Notes: generated by a model from the letters alone, not told the origin. A DNA stretch of 64,000 bases from Curtobacterium sp. MCPF17_002 (GCF_003234115.2 NZ_CP126251.1:1-64000), one strand, 5' to 3'. Counted from the stretch's first letter, positions 20,536-29,610 are shown. Numbers and translations: made by a program.

Positions 20536-21977
20536 CGGCTGCGCTCCTTCCTGGTCGCACCGCGCGCGTTCCGTCCGCGGGCGGCGGGGATCGCGCCCTG
20601 CTGGACGCGTTGTTCGGCTGGGATGGCGTCGGTCAGGCGCAGCAGCATCGCCGCGATGATCCAGTTGGCGATGAGCGAGGAACCACCGGCCGCCATGAAC
20701 GGCGTGGTGAGCCCCGTCACCGGGATGACGCGGGTGATGCCGCCGACGACGACGAACACCTGCAGGGCGATGATGAAGCCGAAGCCCACGCCGAGCAGCT
20801 TGCCGAAGTCGTCCTGCGCCATGAACGCGACCCGGATCCCGCGTGAGGCGAGGATGATGAAGAGCGCCAGGATCGCGAAGACGCCGATGAGCCCGAGCTC
20901 TTCACCCAGGGACGCGATGATGTAGTCCGCGTTGGCCACCGGCGTGATGTACGGACGGCCCTGGCCGAGGCCGGTGCCGGTGATGCCGCCGTTCGCGAAG
21001 CCGAACAGGCCCTGCACGAGCTGGTAGCTGCCCTGCGTCTGCCGCGCGAAGATCTCCTGGTTGAACGGGTCGAGCCACTGTTCGAACCGGCCGTGCACGT
21101 ACACCAGGGCCGACTGGGCGACGAGGGCACCGCCGACGAAGAGCACGAGGCCGATGACGACCCAGCTGATCCGGCCGGTCGCGACGTAGAGCATCACGAG
21201 GAACAGGCCGAAGTAGAGCAGCGCGGTGCCGAGGTCCCGCTGGAACACCAGGACGCTCATCGCGGCGCCCCACATCACGAGGATGGGGCCGAGGTCGCGT
21301 GCCCGCGGGAACGTCATCCCGAGGAACTTGCGCCCGACGATGGACAGCGAGTCGCGCGCCGTCACGAGGTAGCCGGCGAAGAACAGCGCCATCGTGATCT
21401 TCGCGAGCTCACCGGGCTGGAAGGAGAACGGCCCGACCTTGATCCAGACCCGTGCACCGCCGATGTTCTCGCCGATCCCCGGCAGCATCGGCATGAGCAG
21501 CAGCGCGATCGTCAGGAACATGAAGATGTAGCGGTACCGCTGCAGGAACCGGTGGTTCCGCACGAGGATGACCGTGACGATCGCCAGGACCATCGCGAGC
21601 ATCGTCCACACGATCTGCTTGACGCCGATCGCCGACCAGCCGGTCAGGTCGTTGTGGACGTCGATCCGGTAGATCTCGGCGATGCCGATGCCGTTGAGCA
21701 CGAGCGCCACCGGCAGGATGAACGGGTCGGCGTTCTTCGCGACGATCCGGAGCACGACGTGCATGACGAGCGCCAGTCCGAGGATCCCCGCGCCGACCCA
21801 CAGCACCGAGGTGTCGAACAGCCGCCCCTTGGTGCCGAGCTGCACGAGCACCATCGCGCCGGCACAGATGCCGCACGCGATGACGAGCAGCACGAGCTCG
21901 AGGTTCCGGGCGCGCGCGGGCTCACGCAGCTTGATCGTGATCGCCTGCGTGAAGGACTGCGCCGTGGCGGTGCTCAT
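20532..21977 (-). CDS. rodA: SEDS-family peptidoglycan glycosyltransferase RodA/FtsW
   Basis: A polytopic glycan polymerase of 481 residues that pairs with the following PBP. About ten hydrophobic segments are visible, from LELVLLVIACGICAGAMVLVQ (near 28) to VFVVVGGITRVIPVTGLTTPFMAAGGSS, which is the conserved SEDS C-terminal signature region. Other family segments are PFSFQPGELAKI and the large extracellular loop containing GLGQGRPYITPVANADYI. The ATG at 21977 overlaps the pstP stop by 4 nt. RodA rather than FtsW is inferred from the operon context. Confidence 0.94.
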   Translation of the reverse strand: MSTATAQSFTQAITIKLREPARARNLELVLLVIACGICAGAMVLVQLGTKGRLFDTSVLWVGAGILGLALVMHVVLRIVAKNADPFILPVALVLNGIGIAEIYRIDVHNDLTGWSAIGVKQIVWTMLAMVLAIVTVILVRNHRFLQRYRYIFMFLTIALLLMPMLPGIGENIGGARVWIKVGPFSFQPGELAKITMALFFAGYLVTARDSLSIVGRKFLGMTFPRARDLGPILVMWGAAMSVLVFQRDLGTALLYFGLFLVMLYVATGRISWVVIGLVLFVGGALVAQSALVYVHGRFEQWLDPFNQEIFARQTQGSYQLVQGLFGFANGGITGTGLGQGRPYITPVANADYIIASLGEELGLIGVFAILALFIILASRGIRVAFMAQDDFGKLLGVGFGFIIALQVFVVVGGITRVIPVTGLTTPFMAAGGSSLIANWIIAAMLLRLTDAIPAEQRVQQGAIPAARGRNARGATRKERSR

Positions 21978-23332
21978 CGCTTCGCACCGGGCGACGCGGA
22001 CGGGGAGGACGACGGGGAGCCGGACGGCGTCGGCGTCGGCGACGACGAACCGCCGTCACCACCCGTGCCCGCCTGGTCCTGGCCGGTCTCGGCGGCCTTC
22101 CGCAGCCGGTCCACGATGTCGCGCGCGTCGTCGAGCGACTGCGCGTTGATCGTCGAGCGGACGTTCTCCCGCGTGTAGTCCGGCAGGGACGACACCGTGA
22201 CGTCGGTGTCCTCGTAGACGTCCGACAGTGCGATCGGCCCGATCGACTGCTGCACGCCCTTGTAGATCGCGACCGTGCCGCGGTCGGTGCCGACGTAGTA
22301 GTGGTCCTGGATGATCCGCCAGCCGAGGAAGACGGCTCCGACGAGCACGGCGACGGCCACCACGAGGGCGATCGTCCACGAGATGCGGCGCCGGATCCGG
22401 CGACGGCGGTCCTCGGCGATGAGCTCCGCGAAGAACTGGTCGGACTCCGGCTCGAAGTGCGAGTCCTCGGGGGCCGTCGTGACCTTGAGCGGGTGCAGCA
22501 GGATCGTGGGCAGGCGGATCGGCTTGCGGCCGGTCGACGCCTCGAACGTGAGGGGTGCCGCTGCGGAGCCGACGGTGGTGGCCGCGTCGTCGTCGTCGAT
22601 CGGCTCGGTGTCGGTCACGTCCATCACGACGACGGTCACGTTGTCGGGAGCGCCGTGGTCGAGCGTCTCCTTCACGAGGCGCTGGGTGACCTGGTTCGCG
22701 TCCATGTTCGACGCGAGGGCGTGCCGGATGCGTTCCTCCGCCAGGTACGACGAGAGACCGTCGGAGCAGAGCAACCAGCGGTCGCCCGGCTGGATGTCCA
22801 TGATCGCGGTGTCGACCTCGGGGGCGGCGTCGACGTCGCCGAGCACGCGCATGAGGACCGAGCGACGCGGGTGGACCGCGGCTTCCTCCGGCGTGATGCG
22901 GCCGCTGTCCACGAGTCGCTGCACGAAGGTGTGGTCGGACGTGATCTGCTGCAGCTCGCCGTCGCGGAGGCGGTAGATGCGCGAGTCGCCGATGTGCGCG
23001 ATTGCGAGCTGTTCCCCGACCCGGATCATCGCGGACACCGTGGTGCCCATGCCCGTGAGCTCCTGGTGCTCGAACACCGTCTCGGTGATGAGCTGGTTCG
23101 CCGCGATGAGCGCGGACTGCAGCGCGAACTCGGCGTCGTGCGCCGACGGGAACTCGCGGTCGACCTCCCTGATGCGACGGATCGCGATCGCGGAGGCCAC
23201 GTCGCCACCGGCGTGTCCGCCCATGCCGTCCGCCACCGCGAACAGGTGCTGACCCGCGTAGCCGGAGTCCTGGTTGTTGGCGCGGATGCGCCCCACGTGG
23301 GACACAGCGGCGCTCAGCGTGCGAGCCGTCAT
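21974..23332 (-). CDS. pstP: PP2C-family protein serine/threonine phosphatase PstP
   Basis: PstP reverses phosphorylation by PknA and PknB. The 452-residue product has a PP2C domain in the first 235 residues with metal-binding motifs RIRANNQDSG, VADGMGGHAGGDVAS, GDSRIYRL and CSDGLSSYL, and GAPDNVTVVVMDV closing it. A cytoplasmic linker is followed by one transmembrane helix (about 335-358) and an extracellular domain that ends in a Ser/Pro-rich tail. It starts with ATG at 23332, 6 nt after the fhaB stop, and its stop overlaps rodA. Confidence 0.95.
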   Translation of the reverse strand: MTARTLSAAVSHVGRIRANNQDSGYAGQHLFAVADGMGGHAGGDVASAIAIRRIREVDREFPSAHDAEFALQSALIAANQLITETVFEHQELTGMGTTVSAMIRVGEQLAIAHIGDSRIYRLRDGELQQITSDHTFVQRLVDSGRITPEEAAVHPRRSVLMRVLGDVDAAPEVDTAIMDIQPGDRWLLCSDGLSSYLAEERIRHALASNMDANQVTQRLVKETLDHGAPDNVTVVVMDVTDTEPIDDDDAATTVGSAAAPLTFEASTGRKPIRLPTILLHPLKVTTAPEDSHFEPESDQFFAELIAEDRRRRIRRRISWTIALVVAVAVLVGAVFLGWRIIQDHYYVGTDRGTVAIYKGVQQSIGPIALSDVYEDTDVTVSSLPDYTRENVRSTINAQSLDDARDIVDRLRKAAETGQDQAGTGGDGGSSSPTPTPSGSPSSSPSASPGAKR

Positions 23333-23338
23333 CCGGGG

Positions 23339-23890
23339 TTACCGCCGAAGCTCGAACGTCGTCGTCCCGATCGTGATCGGCGTCCGCTCGGCGATCATCA
23401 CGGGTGCGGTCACCTTCTGACCGTTGACGAAGGTGCCGTTCGTGGACTCGAGGTCGGTGAGGAGCCAGCCGTCGGCGCGCAGGTCGAGGCGGGCGTGGTT
23501 CGTGGAGGTGTAGTCGTCGCGGATCACCACGTTGGACTCGCTGGACCGGCCGATCGTGATCGGTCCGCCGCCGAGCGGCATCTCCATGCCCTCGCGCGAT
23601 CCCTCGGTGATGACGAGACGGGTGGCGACCGGCGTGGCGGACTGCTGCCCCCCTGCAGGTTGACCGATGAGATCCGTGAACGCACCGTTCGACGCCGGCG
23701 CCGGGGCGGCCGCTGCCGGCACCGCGGGGGTCGTCGGACCGGACGCACCGGCCTTCGGATCGGTGGGGATGGTGCGCACGCGCTGACCGAAGAGGTCACT
23801 GCGCAGCGCGAAGACGATCACGAACACGAACAGCCAGAGCACCGCGAGGAACGCGAAGCGCAGGACGAGCAGGGTCAGCCCTGTGGTCAC
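23339..23890 (-). CDS. fhaB: FHA-domain protein FhaB/FipA
   Basis: A 183-residue protein with an N-terminal membrane segment (about 4-30, LTLLVLRFAFLAVLWLFVFVIVFAL), a Pro/Ala linker and a C-terminal FHA phosphothreonine-binding domain (about 105-180) with RSSESNVVIRDDYTSTNHARL and ESTNGTFVNGQ. In mycobacteria the orthologue links PknA/PknB signalling to FtsZ and FtsQ. Start is GTG at 23890, overlapping the fhaA stop by 4 nt. Confidence 0.93.
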   Translation of the reverse strand: MTTGLTLLVLRFAFLAVLWLFVFVIVFALRSDLFGQRVRTIPTDPKAGASGPTTPAVPAAAAPAPASNGAFTDLIGQPAGGQQSATPVATRLVITEGSREGMEMPLGGGPITIGRSSESNVVIRDDYTSTNHARLDLRADGWLLTDLESTNGTFVNGQKVTAPVMIAERTPITIGTTTFELRR

Positions 23891-24567
23891 CTGGTACCTC
23901 CGTCGTTCTCGGGGATCACCCGGAACACCATACGGGTACGACCGATCTCGATCGTCGAATCCGGCTCCACGATGGCCTGTTGGAAGCGTTCGCCGTTCAG
24001 TTTCGACCCGTTCGTCGACCCGAGGTCGTTGGCCTGGGCGTGCTTGCCGTCCCAGATCACCTCGACGTGCTTCCGGCTGGTGCCGGTGTCCGCGACGGTG
24101 ATGTCGGCGTCGGTGCCGCGGCCGATCACGGTGCGTCCGCGCTGCAGCTTGTGCCGCTGCGAACCGATGTCGAGGACCGCGACCCAGGCGACGTCCCGCT
24201 GCACCGTGGTCGAGTCGATCTGGAGGATGCCGGTCGACAAGGTGCCGTCCTGTCGCAGCGTGATCTCGACCGGTCCGGAGAACGAGTAGTTCTGCGCGAC
24301 GGCGTGCTGCTGCACCATCTGCGAGAGCTCGTCGATGAGCGGACGTCCGATGTCGTTCATGCGGGTGAAGTCCGGCGGCGCGAGGCGCACGGTGAACTCG
24401 TTCGGCACGAGGATGCGCTCACGCGACACCACCGCAGCCTTCGTGTCGAGTTCGCGGCGGAGTGCGCTCGAGATCTCGACGGGCTGCACGCCGGAGCGGA
24501 AGGTCTTCGCGAACGCGCCGTTCACGGCGCGCTCCAGCCCTCGCTCGAAGCTGTCCAACAGGCCCAT
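23887..24567 (-). CDS. fhaA: FHA-domain protein FhaA (DUF3662)
   Basis: A 226-residue cytoplasmic protein with an N-terminal DUF3662 domain (MGLLDSFERGLERAVNGAFAK onward to about 125) and a C-terminal FHA domain (about 140-222) with GRGTDADITV, SRKHVEV and LGSTNGSKLNGE. In mycobacteria FhaA binds phosphorylated MviN and tunes wall synthesis. I start at ATG 24567; longer upstream frames would run antisense through tRNA-Leu. The FhaA linker is shorter than in mycobacterial homologues. It is first in the fhaA-pknB operon, and its promoter must lie in the 86 bp before tRNA-Leu. Confidence 0.93.
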   Translation of the reverse strand: MGLLDSFERGLERAVNGAFAKTFRSGVQPVEISSALRRELDTKAAVVSRERILVPNEFTVRLAPPDFTRMNDIGRPLIDELSQMVQQHAVAQNYSFSGPVEITLRQDGTLSTGILQIDSTTVQRDVAWVAVLDIGSQRHKLQRGRTVIGRGTDADITVADTGTSRKHVEVIWDGKHAQANDLGSTNGSKLNGERFQQAIVEPDSTIEIGRTRMVFRVIPENDGGTR

Positions 24568-24597
24568 GGGTCTCCAGTGTTCTCGGTCGTCGACCTC

Positions 24598-24642
24598 TGC
24601 ATGGTAGTGGTTGGCGTCTGGCACCGTCTGTGCATGGTAGTG
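24598..24642. repeat. Direct 12-bp repeat between fhaA and tRNA-Leu
   Basis: TGCATGGTAGTG occurs at 24598-24609 and 24631-24642, in the divergent promoter region of fhaA and tRNA-Leu. The second copy contains TAGTGT, a possible -10 for the tRNA; the complement of the first holds TACCAT, a possible -10 for fhaA. Confidence 0.5.
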
Positions 24643-24653
24643 TTCTCGGGCTG

Positions 24654-24737
24654 GCGCGAGTGGCGGAATTGGTAGACGCGCACGGTTCAGGTCCGTGTGC
24701 TGGAAACGGCGTGGGGGTTCAAGTCCCCCCTCGCGCA
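24654..24737 (+). tRNA. tRNA-Leu (anticodon CAG)
   Basis: A class II tRNA with acceptor GCGCGAG paired to CTCGCGC (24730-24736), D-arm TGGCGGAATTGGTAGACGC, anticodon stem-loop CACGG-TTCAGGT-CCGTG with anticodon CAG, a long variable arm (TGCTGGAAACGGCG) and T-arm GGGTTCAAGTCCC. The discriminator A is 24737; the following bases CAC are not CCA, so CCA is not encoded. Confidence 0.97.
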
Positions 24738-24744
24738 CACCAGT

Positions 24745-24794
24745 GCTTGTTCGAAGAGCAGGCGAAAACGCTTGTTCGAAGAACAGGCGAAACG
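24745..24794. repeat. Two tandem 25-bp units after tRNA-Leu
   Basis: GCTTGTTCGAAGAGCAGGCG followed by AAAAC is repeated at once with two or three changes. Each unit contains a small hairpin, TGTTC-GAA-GAACA (exact in the second copy). They sit between the tRNA 3' end and the terminator stem, so they would be part of the tRNA precursor trailer. Confidence 0.85.
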
Positions 24795-24827
24795 AGAAGG
24801 CCCCCGGAGAGATCCGGGGGCCTTCTC
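24794..24827 (+). terminator. Intrinsic terminator after tRNA-Leu
   Basis: GAGAAGGCCCCCGGA (24794-24808) and its exact complement (24813-24827) form a 15-bp stem on a GAGA loop, followed by TGTTCC. It lies 57 nt after the tRNA. Confidence 0.9.
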
Positions 24828-25076
24828 TGTTCCCCGGACGGACTGGAGGCGCGGCTCGGCTCCGCCACGTCGGCCCACCGCGCGTTCTGCGGGCTCCACC
24901 CCGTGTGCCCGGCAGAGCCGGTCCCCACAAAGGGGGACTGCTCGAACCGTCCCCAGTCCGGGGGTTTTGGCCCCGAGACCGTTCGGTATCGGTCACGATG
25001 AGCGGACAGCCCGCTGGGCATGGGCACCGCCCGCCCGCAGCTGACCCGAACCCGAACCTCCTGTCAGGACTCCCTC

Positions 25077-28000
25077 TTGCGCATGCCCGATGCCGCACGT
25101 TCGTCGTGCCCGCCCGCCCTCCGGATCGGCGGGGCCGCCCTGGTCGCCGCCCTCGTCACCGCCGGTGCCGTGGTCGGCCTCCCGCAGTCCGCTTCGGCCG
25201 CGGAGCCGTTTTCGAAGACGATGCTCTACGGCGCCACCTCCGGTCCTTCCGGCAGCGAGGGCGTCGTCGCCATCAACCGGACGAACGGTTCGTACGAGCG
25301 GAAGATCCCGGTGCCGTCGGGAGCAACGTCGTCGATCAACCAGCTCGGGCTCGCAGTGGACGGGAAGACCGTCTTCTTCACGGACTCGGCCAACGTGTAC
25401 GAGTACGACGTCACCGGTGATTCGGTCAGCAAGACGACTCGCTACGGGTCGCTCCCGACGAACATGGGCGGCGTCGACCCGAAGAGCGGCCGCTACTGGT
25501 ACGGCGGCAACGTCAGCAACAACGATGCGCAGTTGCAGTTCACGAGCTACGACCCGTCGGACCACGCGAACACGAAGGCGGTCGTGACGGTCAACGCGTC
25601 GAACTTCACCGGGACGAACGGTGACCTCGCCTTCGACGGCCAGGGCAACATGTACTTCGTCAAGAGCGACACCCAGACGAAGAACGCACAGATCTTCCGC
25701 GTCGACGCGATGGACCTCGCTGCCTCCCAGACCGCGTCGGCCGAGAAGGTCGGCGACGTGATCGCCGCCGGGACGGGCCTGACGTCGATGGCGTTCGGCG
25801 ACGACGGCTACCTCTACGTGGCCGGCAGCGGCACGAACGCCTTCCTCAAGGTCAACCCGATCACGGGCGACGTGGTGCAGCGGTCCAACGTCGGGGCGGC
25901 GCTCCTGGACCTCGCGAGCAATGCCCTGCCGTACACCGGCTCCGTCTCGGTGGAGCGGCCGACGACCACGTTCGACCCCGACGACCAGTTCACCGTCACG
26001 TTGACCGGGAACGGCGTCACGAAGAACAACTCGGCCACGACGACGTCGACGACCCCGACGGCAACCGCCGGCCCGCTGCTGCTGCTCCCGGACCAGCCGG
26101 AGCCGTACACGATCACCCAGACCCCGGCATCCTCCTCGACGAACCCCGTGAACTACACGACGACCTGGCTCTGCAAGGACCCTGCCACCGGCAAGGCGGT
26201 CATCGACGGCGCCGGCACGACGGGCACCTTCACCATCCCGGCGGGCGTCGCCTCGGTCGACTGCTCGTTCACGAACGCCGTCAAGCCGAAGCCGGTCGCC
26301 ACGACGGACGCCGCCCCGGTCAGCCAGCCGGGCCAGGCCGTGACGGTGGACGTCGTCGGCAACGACTCCGGCGACCTCCTGCCCGCCTCGCTCCGCATCA
26401 CCGACCCCGACGGCAAGGACGTCACGGCGCTGCACGTCCCCGGGCAGGGCGACTGGTCGGTCGACACCGCGACCGGGTCGATCACCTTCGTGCCCGAGCA
26501 GGACTTCACCGGCGACCCGACCCCCGTGGACTACACGGTCCGGGACAGCCGCGGACTGCGCACCGGCGCGAAGGTGGTCGTCACCTACCTGCCGACCGCG
26601 GCCGACGACTCCGCAGCGGGGACGCCGCAGGGCACCTCGGCCGTGGTCGACGTCACCGCGAACGACTCCGCGAACGTCGACCCGACGACGGTCCAGCTGC
26701 TGAACGCCTCCGGTGACCCGGTGCGGTCGCTGCCGGTCGCCGGCCAGGGCACCTGGAGCGTGTCCAGCTCGACCGGCAAGGTCACCTTCGCCCCGGCGTC
26801 GGGCTCCACCGGCAACCCCGCCCCCGTCGAGTACACCGTCGGCGACGGCGCCGGGCACACCGTCCGGGCCACGATCACGGTCGGGTACGCGACGGCAGCA
26901 CGGGCCGACGACGCCCGTGACAACACGATCGGCGCACCCGTCGCGGTCGACGTCACCGGGAACGACTCGGCGAACGTCGACCCCAGGACGGTCCGGTTGC
27001 GCGGCGCGGACGGTTCGGCCGTCACGACGCTCGTGGTCCCCGGCGAGGGCACGTGGACCGTGGACGCCGACACCGGCGTCGTGACCTTCACCCCGGAGCG
27101 CGGGTACACCGGCAACCCGGCCCCGGTCGAGTACACGGTCGACGACGGCCAGGGCCACTCGTCCACCGCCTCGGTCCAGGTGGGGTACACCCCGACCGCC
27201 GCGGACGACGCCACCGTCGCACCGACCATCGGCGAGCCGGTGACGGTCGACGTCCTGGCGAACGACTCGGCGGGCATCGAGCGCACCTCGGTCACCCTGT
27301 CCGACGAGGACGACAACGCGACCCGCACGCTCGTCGTCGACGGCGAGGGCACGTGGACCGTCGCAGCGGACACGGGCGAGATCACCTTCACTCCCGAGGA
27401 CGGCTTCACGGGCAACCCCACTGCCATTCGCTACAACGCCGGCGACGCGTTCGAGAACGGCGTCACCGCCGCGGTCGCCGTCTCCTACCTGCCGAAGGCC
27501 GCCGCAGACCGTTCCACCGGGAACGCACTCGGCTCCCCGGTCGAGGTCGACGTCACCGCGAACGACTCCGCGAACGTCGTCGCGTCGACTGTCCGACTGG
27601 TGGACGGTGCCGCACTCGTCACCGAGCTGACGGTCGCGGGGCAGGGCACCTGGTCGGTGGACACCACGTCCGGGCACCTCACCTTCACGCCGGTGGCCGG
27701 CTTCCGGGGCGACCCCACCCCGGTCAGCTACTCCGCGCAGGACGCCGCGGGTCACGCCACGACGGCAGCGGTCTCGGTCGGGTTCACACCGGTCGCGACG
27801 AAGGACGTCTCCGGCCGGAACACCCTCGGCACAGCCGTCACGGTCGACGTGCTGGGCAACGACAGCACGAACGTGGATCCCCGCACGCTGCGCCTGCTCG
27901 ACGGTGACGGCGACCCCGTCACCGAGCTCGCCGTCCGCGGCCAGGGCACCTGGACCGTCGACACCACGACCGGGAAGGTGACCTTCACCCCCGAGTCCGG

Positions 28001-28916
28001 GTTCACCGGCAACCCCACCGCCGTCCGTTACAGCGTGCAGGACGACCGCGGCGACACGACCACGGCGGAGCTCGAGGTCGGCTACCTGCCGGGAGCCGTC
28101 GACGACGTGACCTCCGGTCACGCCCTCGGTGGGCCGGTCACCGTCGACGTCACGGCGAACGACTCGACCAACACCGACGCCGCCTCGGTCCGGCTGCTCG
28201 ACACGGACCGGACGCCGCGGACGGAGGTCACGGTCGCGGAACAGGGCACGTGGACGGTCGAGGCGACGACCGGCGCGGTGACCTTCACGCCGATCGCCGG
28301 GTTCACCGGCAACCCGACCCCGATCCGGTACACGGCGTCCGACGCGGCCGGGGACGCCACCACCGCGCTCGTCACGGTGACCTTCCTGCCCGCCGCCGTC
28401 GACGACTCCTCGCTCGGCCACGCCGTCGGCGCGAGCGCGACGGTCGACGTGACCGCCAACGACTCGCGGAACGTCGACCCCACCACGGTCCGGCTCCTCG
28501 AGGCGGACGGCTCCGCGGTAACGTCGATGACCGTCGACGACGAGGGCACCTGGACCGTCGACACGACGACCGGCCGGAACACCTTCGTCCCCGAGGCCGG
28601 CTTCACCGGGAACCCGTCGACCGTCGAGTACCGCGTCGCCGACGCGTCCGGTGACACCGTCACTGCCGCCGTCGAGGTGGGCTACCAGGACGCGGTCGCC
28701 GTGACGCCGACGCCCACTCCTGCTGACCCGACCCCGTCACCGGCGGACACGACGCCGGCACCGACCGCGACGACCTCGCCGGCAGCGGCGCCCGCCGGGA
28801 AGCTGGCGTTCACCGGGGCCGAGCTGCTCTGGCCCGGCATCGGCGGACTCGCCATGCTGCTCGCCGGTGGCGTGCTGCTCCTGACCCGGCGACGCCGCGG
28901 CGGTCGCCACGCCTGA
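25077..28916 (+). CDS. LAFTG cell-wall-anchored surface protein with CshA-type fibril repeats
   Basis: A 1279-residue surface protein. A signal peptide (GGAALVAALVTAGAVVGLPQSASA, ending near residue 41) precedes a region (about 42-300) with short beta-strand repeats that resemble a beta-propeller. Eight tandem repeats of about 100 residues follow, each with a VDVTANDSANVDPTTV-like start and an FTPxxGFTGNPTPVxYTV-like end, the pattern of CshA-type fibril repeats. A Pro/Thr linker, the sortase motif LAFTG, a hydrophobic helix and RRRRGGRHA finish it. TTG at 25077 has AGGA 7 nt upstream; ATG 25083 and ATG 25020 are alternatives. An adhesion role is inferred; no sortase gene is adjacent. Confidence 0.88.
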   Translation: MRMPDAARSSCPPALRIGGAALVAALVTAGAVVGLPQSASAAEPFSKTMLYGATSGPSGSEGVVAINRTNGSYERKIPVPSGATSSINQLGLAVDGKTVFFTDSANVYEYDVTGDSVSKTTRYGSLPTNMGGVDPKSGRYWYGGNVSNNDAQLQFTSYDPSDHANTKAVVTVNASNFTGTNGDLAFDGQGNMYFVKSDTQTKNAQIFRVDAMDLAASQTASAEKVGDVIAAGTGLTSMAFGDDGYLYVAGSGTNAFLKVNPITGDVVQRSNVGAALLDLASNALPYTGSVSVERPTTTFDPDDQFTVTLTGNGVTKNNSATTTSTTPTATAGPLLLLPDQPEPYTITQTPASSSTNPVNYTTTWLCKDPATGKAVIDGAGTTGTFTIPAGVASVDCSFTNAVKPKPVATTDAAPVSQPGQAVTVDVVGNDSGDLLPASLRITDPDGKDVTALHVPGQGDWSVDTATGSITFVPEQDFTGDPTPVDYTVRDSRGLRTGAKVVVTYLPTAADDSAAGTPQGTSAVVDVTANDSANVDPTTVQLLNASGDPVRSLPVAGQGTWSVSSSTGKVTFAPASGSTGNPAPVEYTVGDGAGHTVRATITVGYATAARADDARDNTIGAPVAVDVTGNDSANVDPRTVRLRGADGSAVTTLVVPGEGTWTVDADTGVVTFTPERGYTGNPAPVEYTVDDGQGHSSTASVQVGYTPTAADDATVAPTIGEPVTVDVLANDSAGIERTSVTLSDEDDNATRTLVVDGEGTWTVAADTGEITFTPEDGFTGNPTAIRYNAGDAFENGVTAAVAVSYLPKAAADRSTGNALGSPVEVDVTANDSANVVASTVRLVDGAALVTELTVAGQGTWSVDTTSGHLTFTPVAGFRGDPTPVSYSAQDAAGHATTAAVSVGFTPVATKDVSGRNTLGTAVTVDVLGNDSTNVDPRTLRLLDGDGDPVTELAVRGQGTWTVDTTTGKVTFTPESGFTGNPTAVRYSVQDDRGDTTTAELEVGYLPGAVDDVTSGHALGGPVTVDVTANDSTNTDAASVRLLDTDRTPRTEVTVAEQGTWTVEATTGAVTFTPIAGFTGNPTPIRYTASDAAGDATTALVTVTFLPAAVDDSSLGHAVGASATVDVTANDSRNVDPTTVRLLEADGSAVTSMTVDDEGTWTVDTTTGRNTFVPEAGFTGNPSTVEYRVADASGDTVTAAVEVGYQDAVAVTPTPTPADPTPSPADTTPAPTATTSPAAAPAGKLAFTGAELLWPGIGGLAMLLAGGVLLLTRRRRGGRHA
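26283..28692 (+). repeat. Eight CshA-type protein repeats
   Basis: Eight homologous units of about 300 bp encode the fibril repeats of the surface protein. They are diverged in DNA sequence, so this is an old protein-level array rather than a recent DNA duplication. Unit 2 has lost the usual FTP for FAP, and unit 4 differs most (AGIERTSVTLSDEDD). Confidence 0.85.
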
Positions 28917-28966
28917 TCCGACGGCCTGATCGCCTGACGGCGTGACGGTCTGGGACCCAACCGGCT

Positions 28967-29014
28967 GACGGACTGGAGGCGCGGTGCCAGCTGGCACCGC
29001 GCCTCCAGTCCGTC
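28967..29014. repeat. Perfect 48-bp palindrome of the GGACTGGAGGC family
   Basis: The left half runs from GACGGACTGG through GCGGTGCCAG (28967-28990), and the right half (28991-29014) is its exact reverse complement with no loop. It sits between the convergent stop codons of the adhesin and the next gene, so it may act as a bidirectional terminator; the dispersed copies suggest a repeat family. Confidence 0.9.
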
Positions 29015-29035
29015 GAACGCTCGCGACGACCGCCG

Positions 29036-29449
29036 TCAGCCCACGTCCGTGGGCGGGACGACGCGCCGCTCGGAACGGAACCACGGGCGGACGCTGGGCA
29101 GGAAGAGGAGGACCGCCGCCACCACGGAGAGCAGCACCATCGCGAGCGAGATGCCGCCGGTCGTGATGCTCAGAGCGGCCCGGAACGCCGCGACCACGAC
29201 GAGCACGAAGCGCGCCGTGCCCCATCCGCGGAGGACCTGCAGCACCGCCCAGACGACGGCCGCCCAGACCACCAGCGACACCACGAGTGCCACCACGCCG
29301 CCGAAGCCGGGAAGACCCCAGCCGAGCGCGAAGACCACCACGGTCGAAGCCACGCCGACGACGAGCCACACGGCCCAGAGCAGGACGGAGACCGTCACCG
29401 CCCTGGGGCGTGCCCGTCGCGGGCGTCGAAGGTCGTGCGTCGTGGTCAT
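29036..29449 (-). CDS. Small four-helix membrane protein, unknown function
   Basis: A 137-residue protein with a basic N terminus (MTTTHDLRRPRRARPRAVTV) and four hydrophobic segments (about 20-40, 50-75, 80-100 and 105-122), ending in a charged cytoplasmic tail. I start at ATG 29449 with ACGGGG upstream; a GTG or ATG further back at 29485 would add twelve residues. I do not recognise the family. Another four-helix protein of similar size (36733-37194) has the same layout. It converges with the adhesin across the perfect palindrome. Confidence 0.7.
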   Translation of the reverse strand: MTTTHDLRRPRRARPRAVTVSVLLWAVWLVVGVASTVVVFALGWGLPGFGGVVALVVSLVVWAAVVWAVLQVLRGWGTARFVLVVVAAFRAALSITTGGISLAMVLLSVVAAVLLFLPSVRPWFRSERRVVPPTDVG

Positions 29450-29610
29450 GGTGCCCCGTCCCTGCCGCTCCCTGTGCGACGTCACGAGCGTACCGACGGT
29501 GGCAATCAGTACCGCGGGTGTCGGCGACGTCCACTCCCCGCCGTGAGGTGCTCGATCTCGGAGCTCGATGCGGACTCGGTCCGGAGGAGCACGCCGACGA
29601 ACGGGGCAGA

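Larger units (their letters stand above)
24738..25076. other. tRNA-Leu to adhesin intergenic region
   Basis: The interval contains two tandem 25-bp repeats, a strong terminator and a half copy of the GGACTGGAGGC element (24836-24854). The remaining 220 bp hold no gene I can support; frames through it are GC-bias artefacts. The adhesin promoter should lie in its distal part, but I cannot pick hexamers with confidence. Confidence 0.6.

Noticed and set aside
24654-24900. Integration (att) site of a mobile element at tRNA-Leu
   Set aside because: No integrase gene follows, and no second copy of the tRNA 3' end was seen downstream; only local tandem repeats are present.
24993-28421. A 1142-codon open frame antisense to the adhesin
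   Set aside because: Arg/Gly/Val-rich with no domain; it follows the repeated structure of the sense gene and overlaps its signal peptide region.
26283-28692. CRISPR-like periodic array
   Set aside because: The periodicity is about 300 bp and lies in a reading frame; it reflects CshA-type protein repeats, with no short identical repeats and unique spacers.
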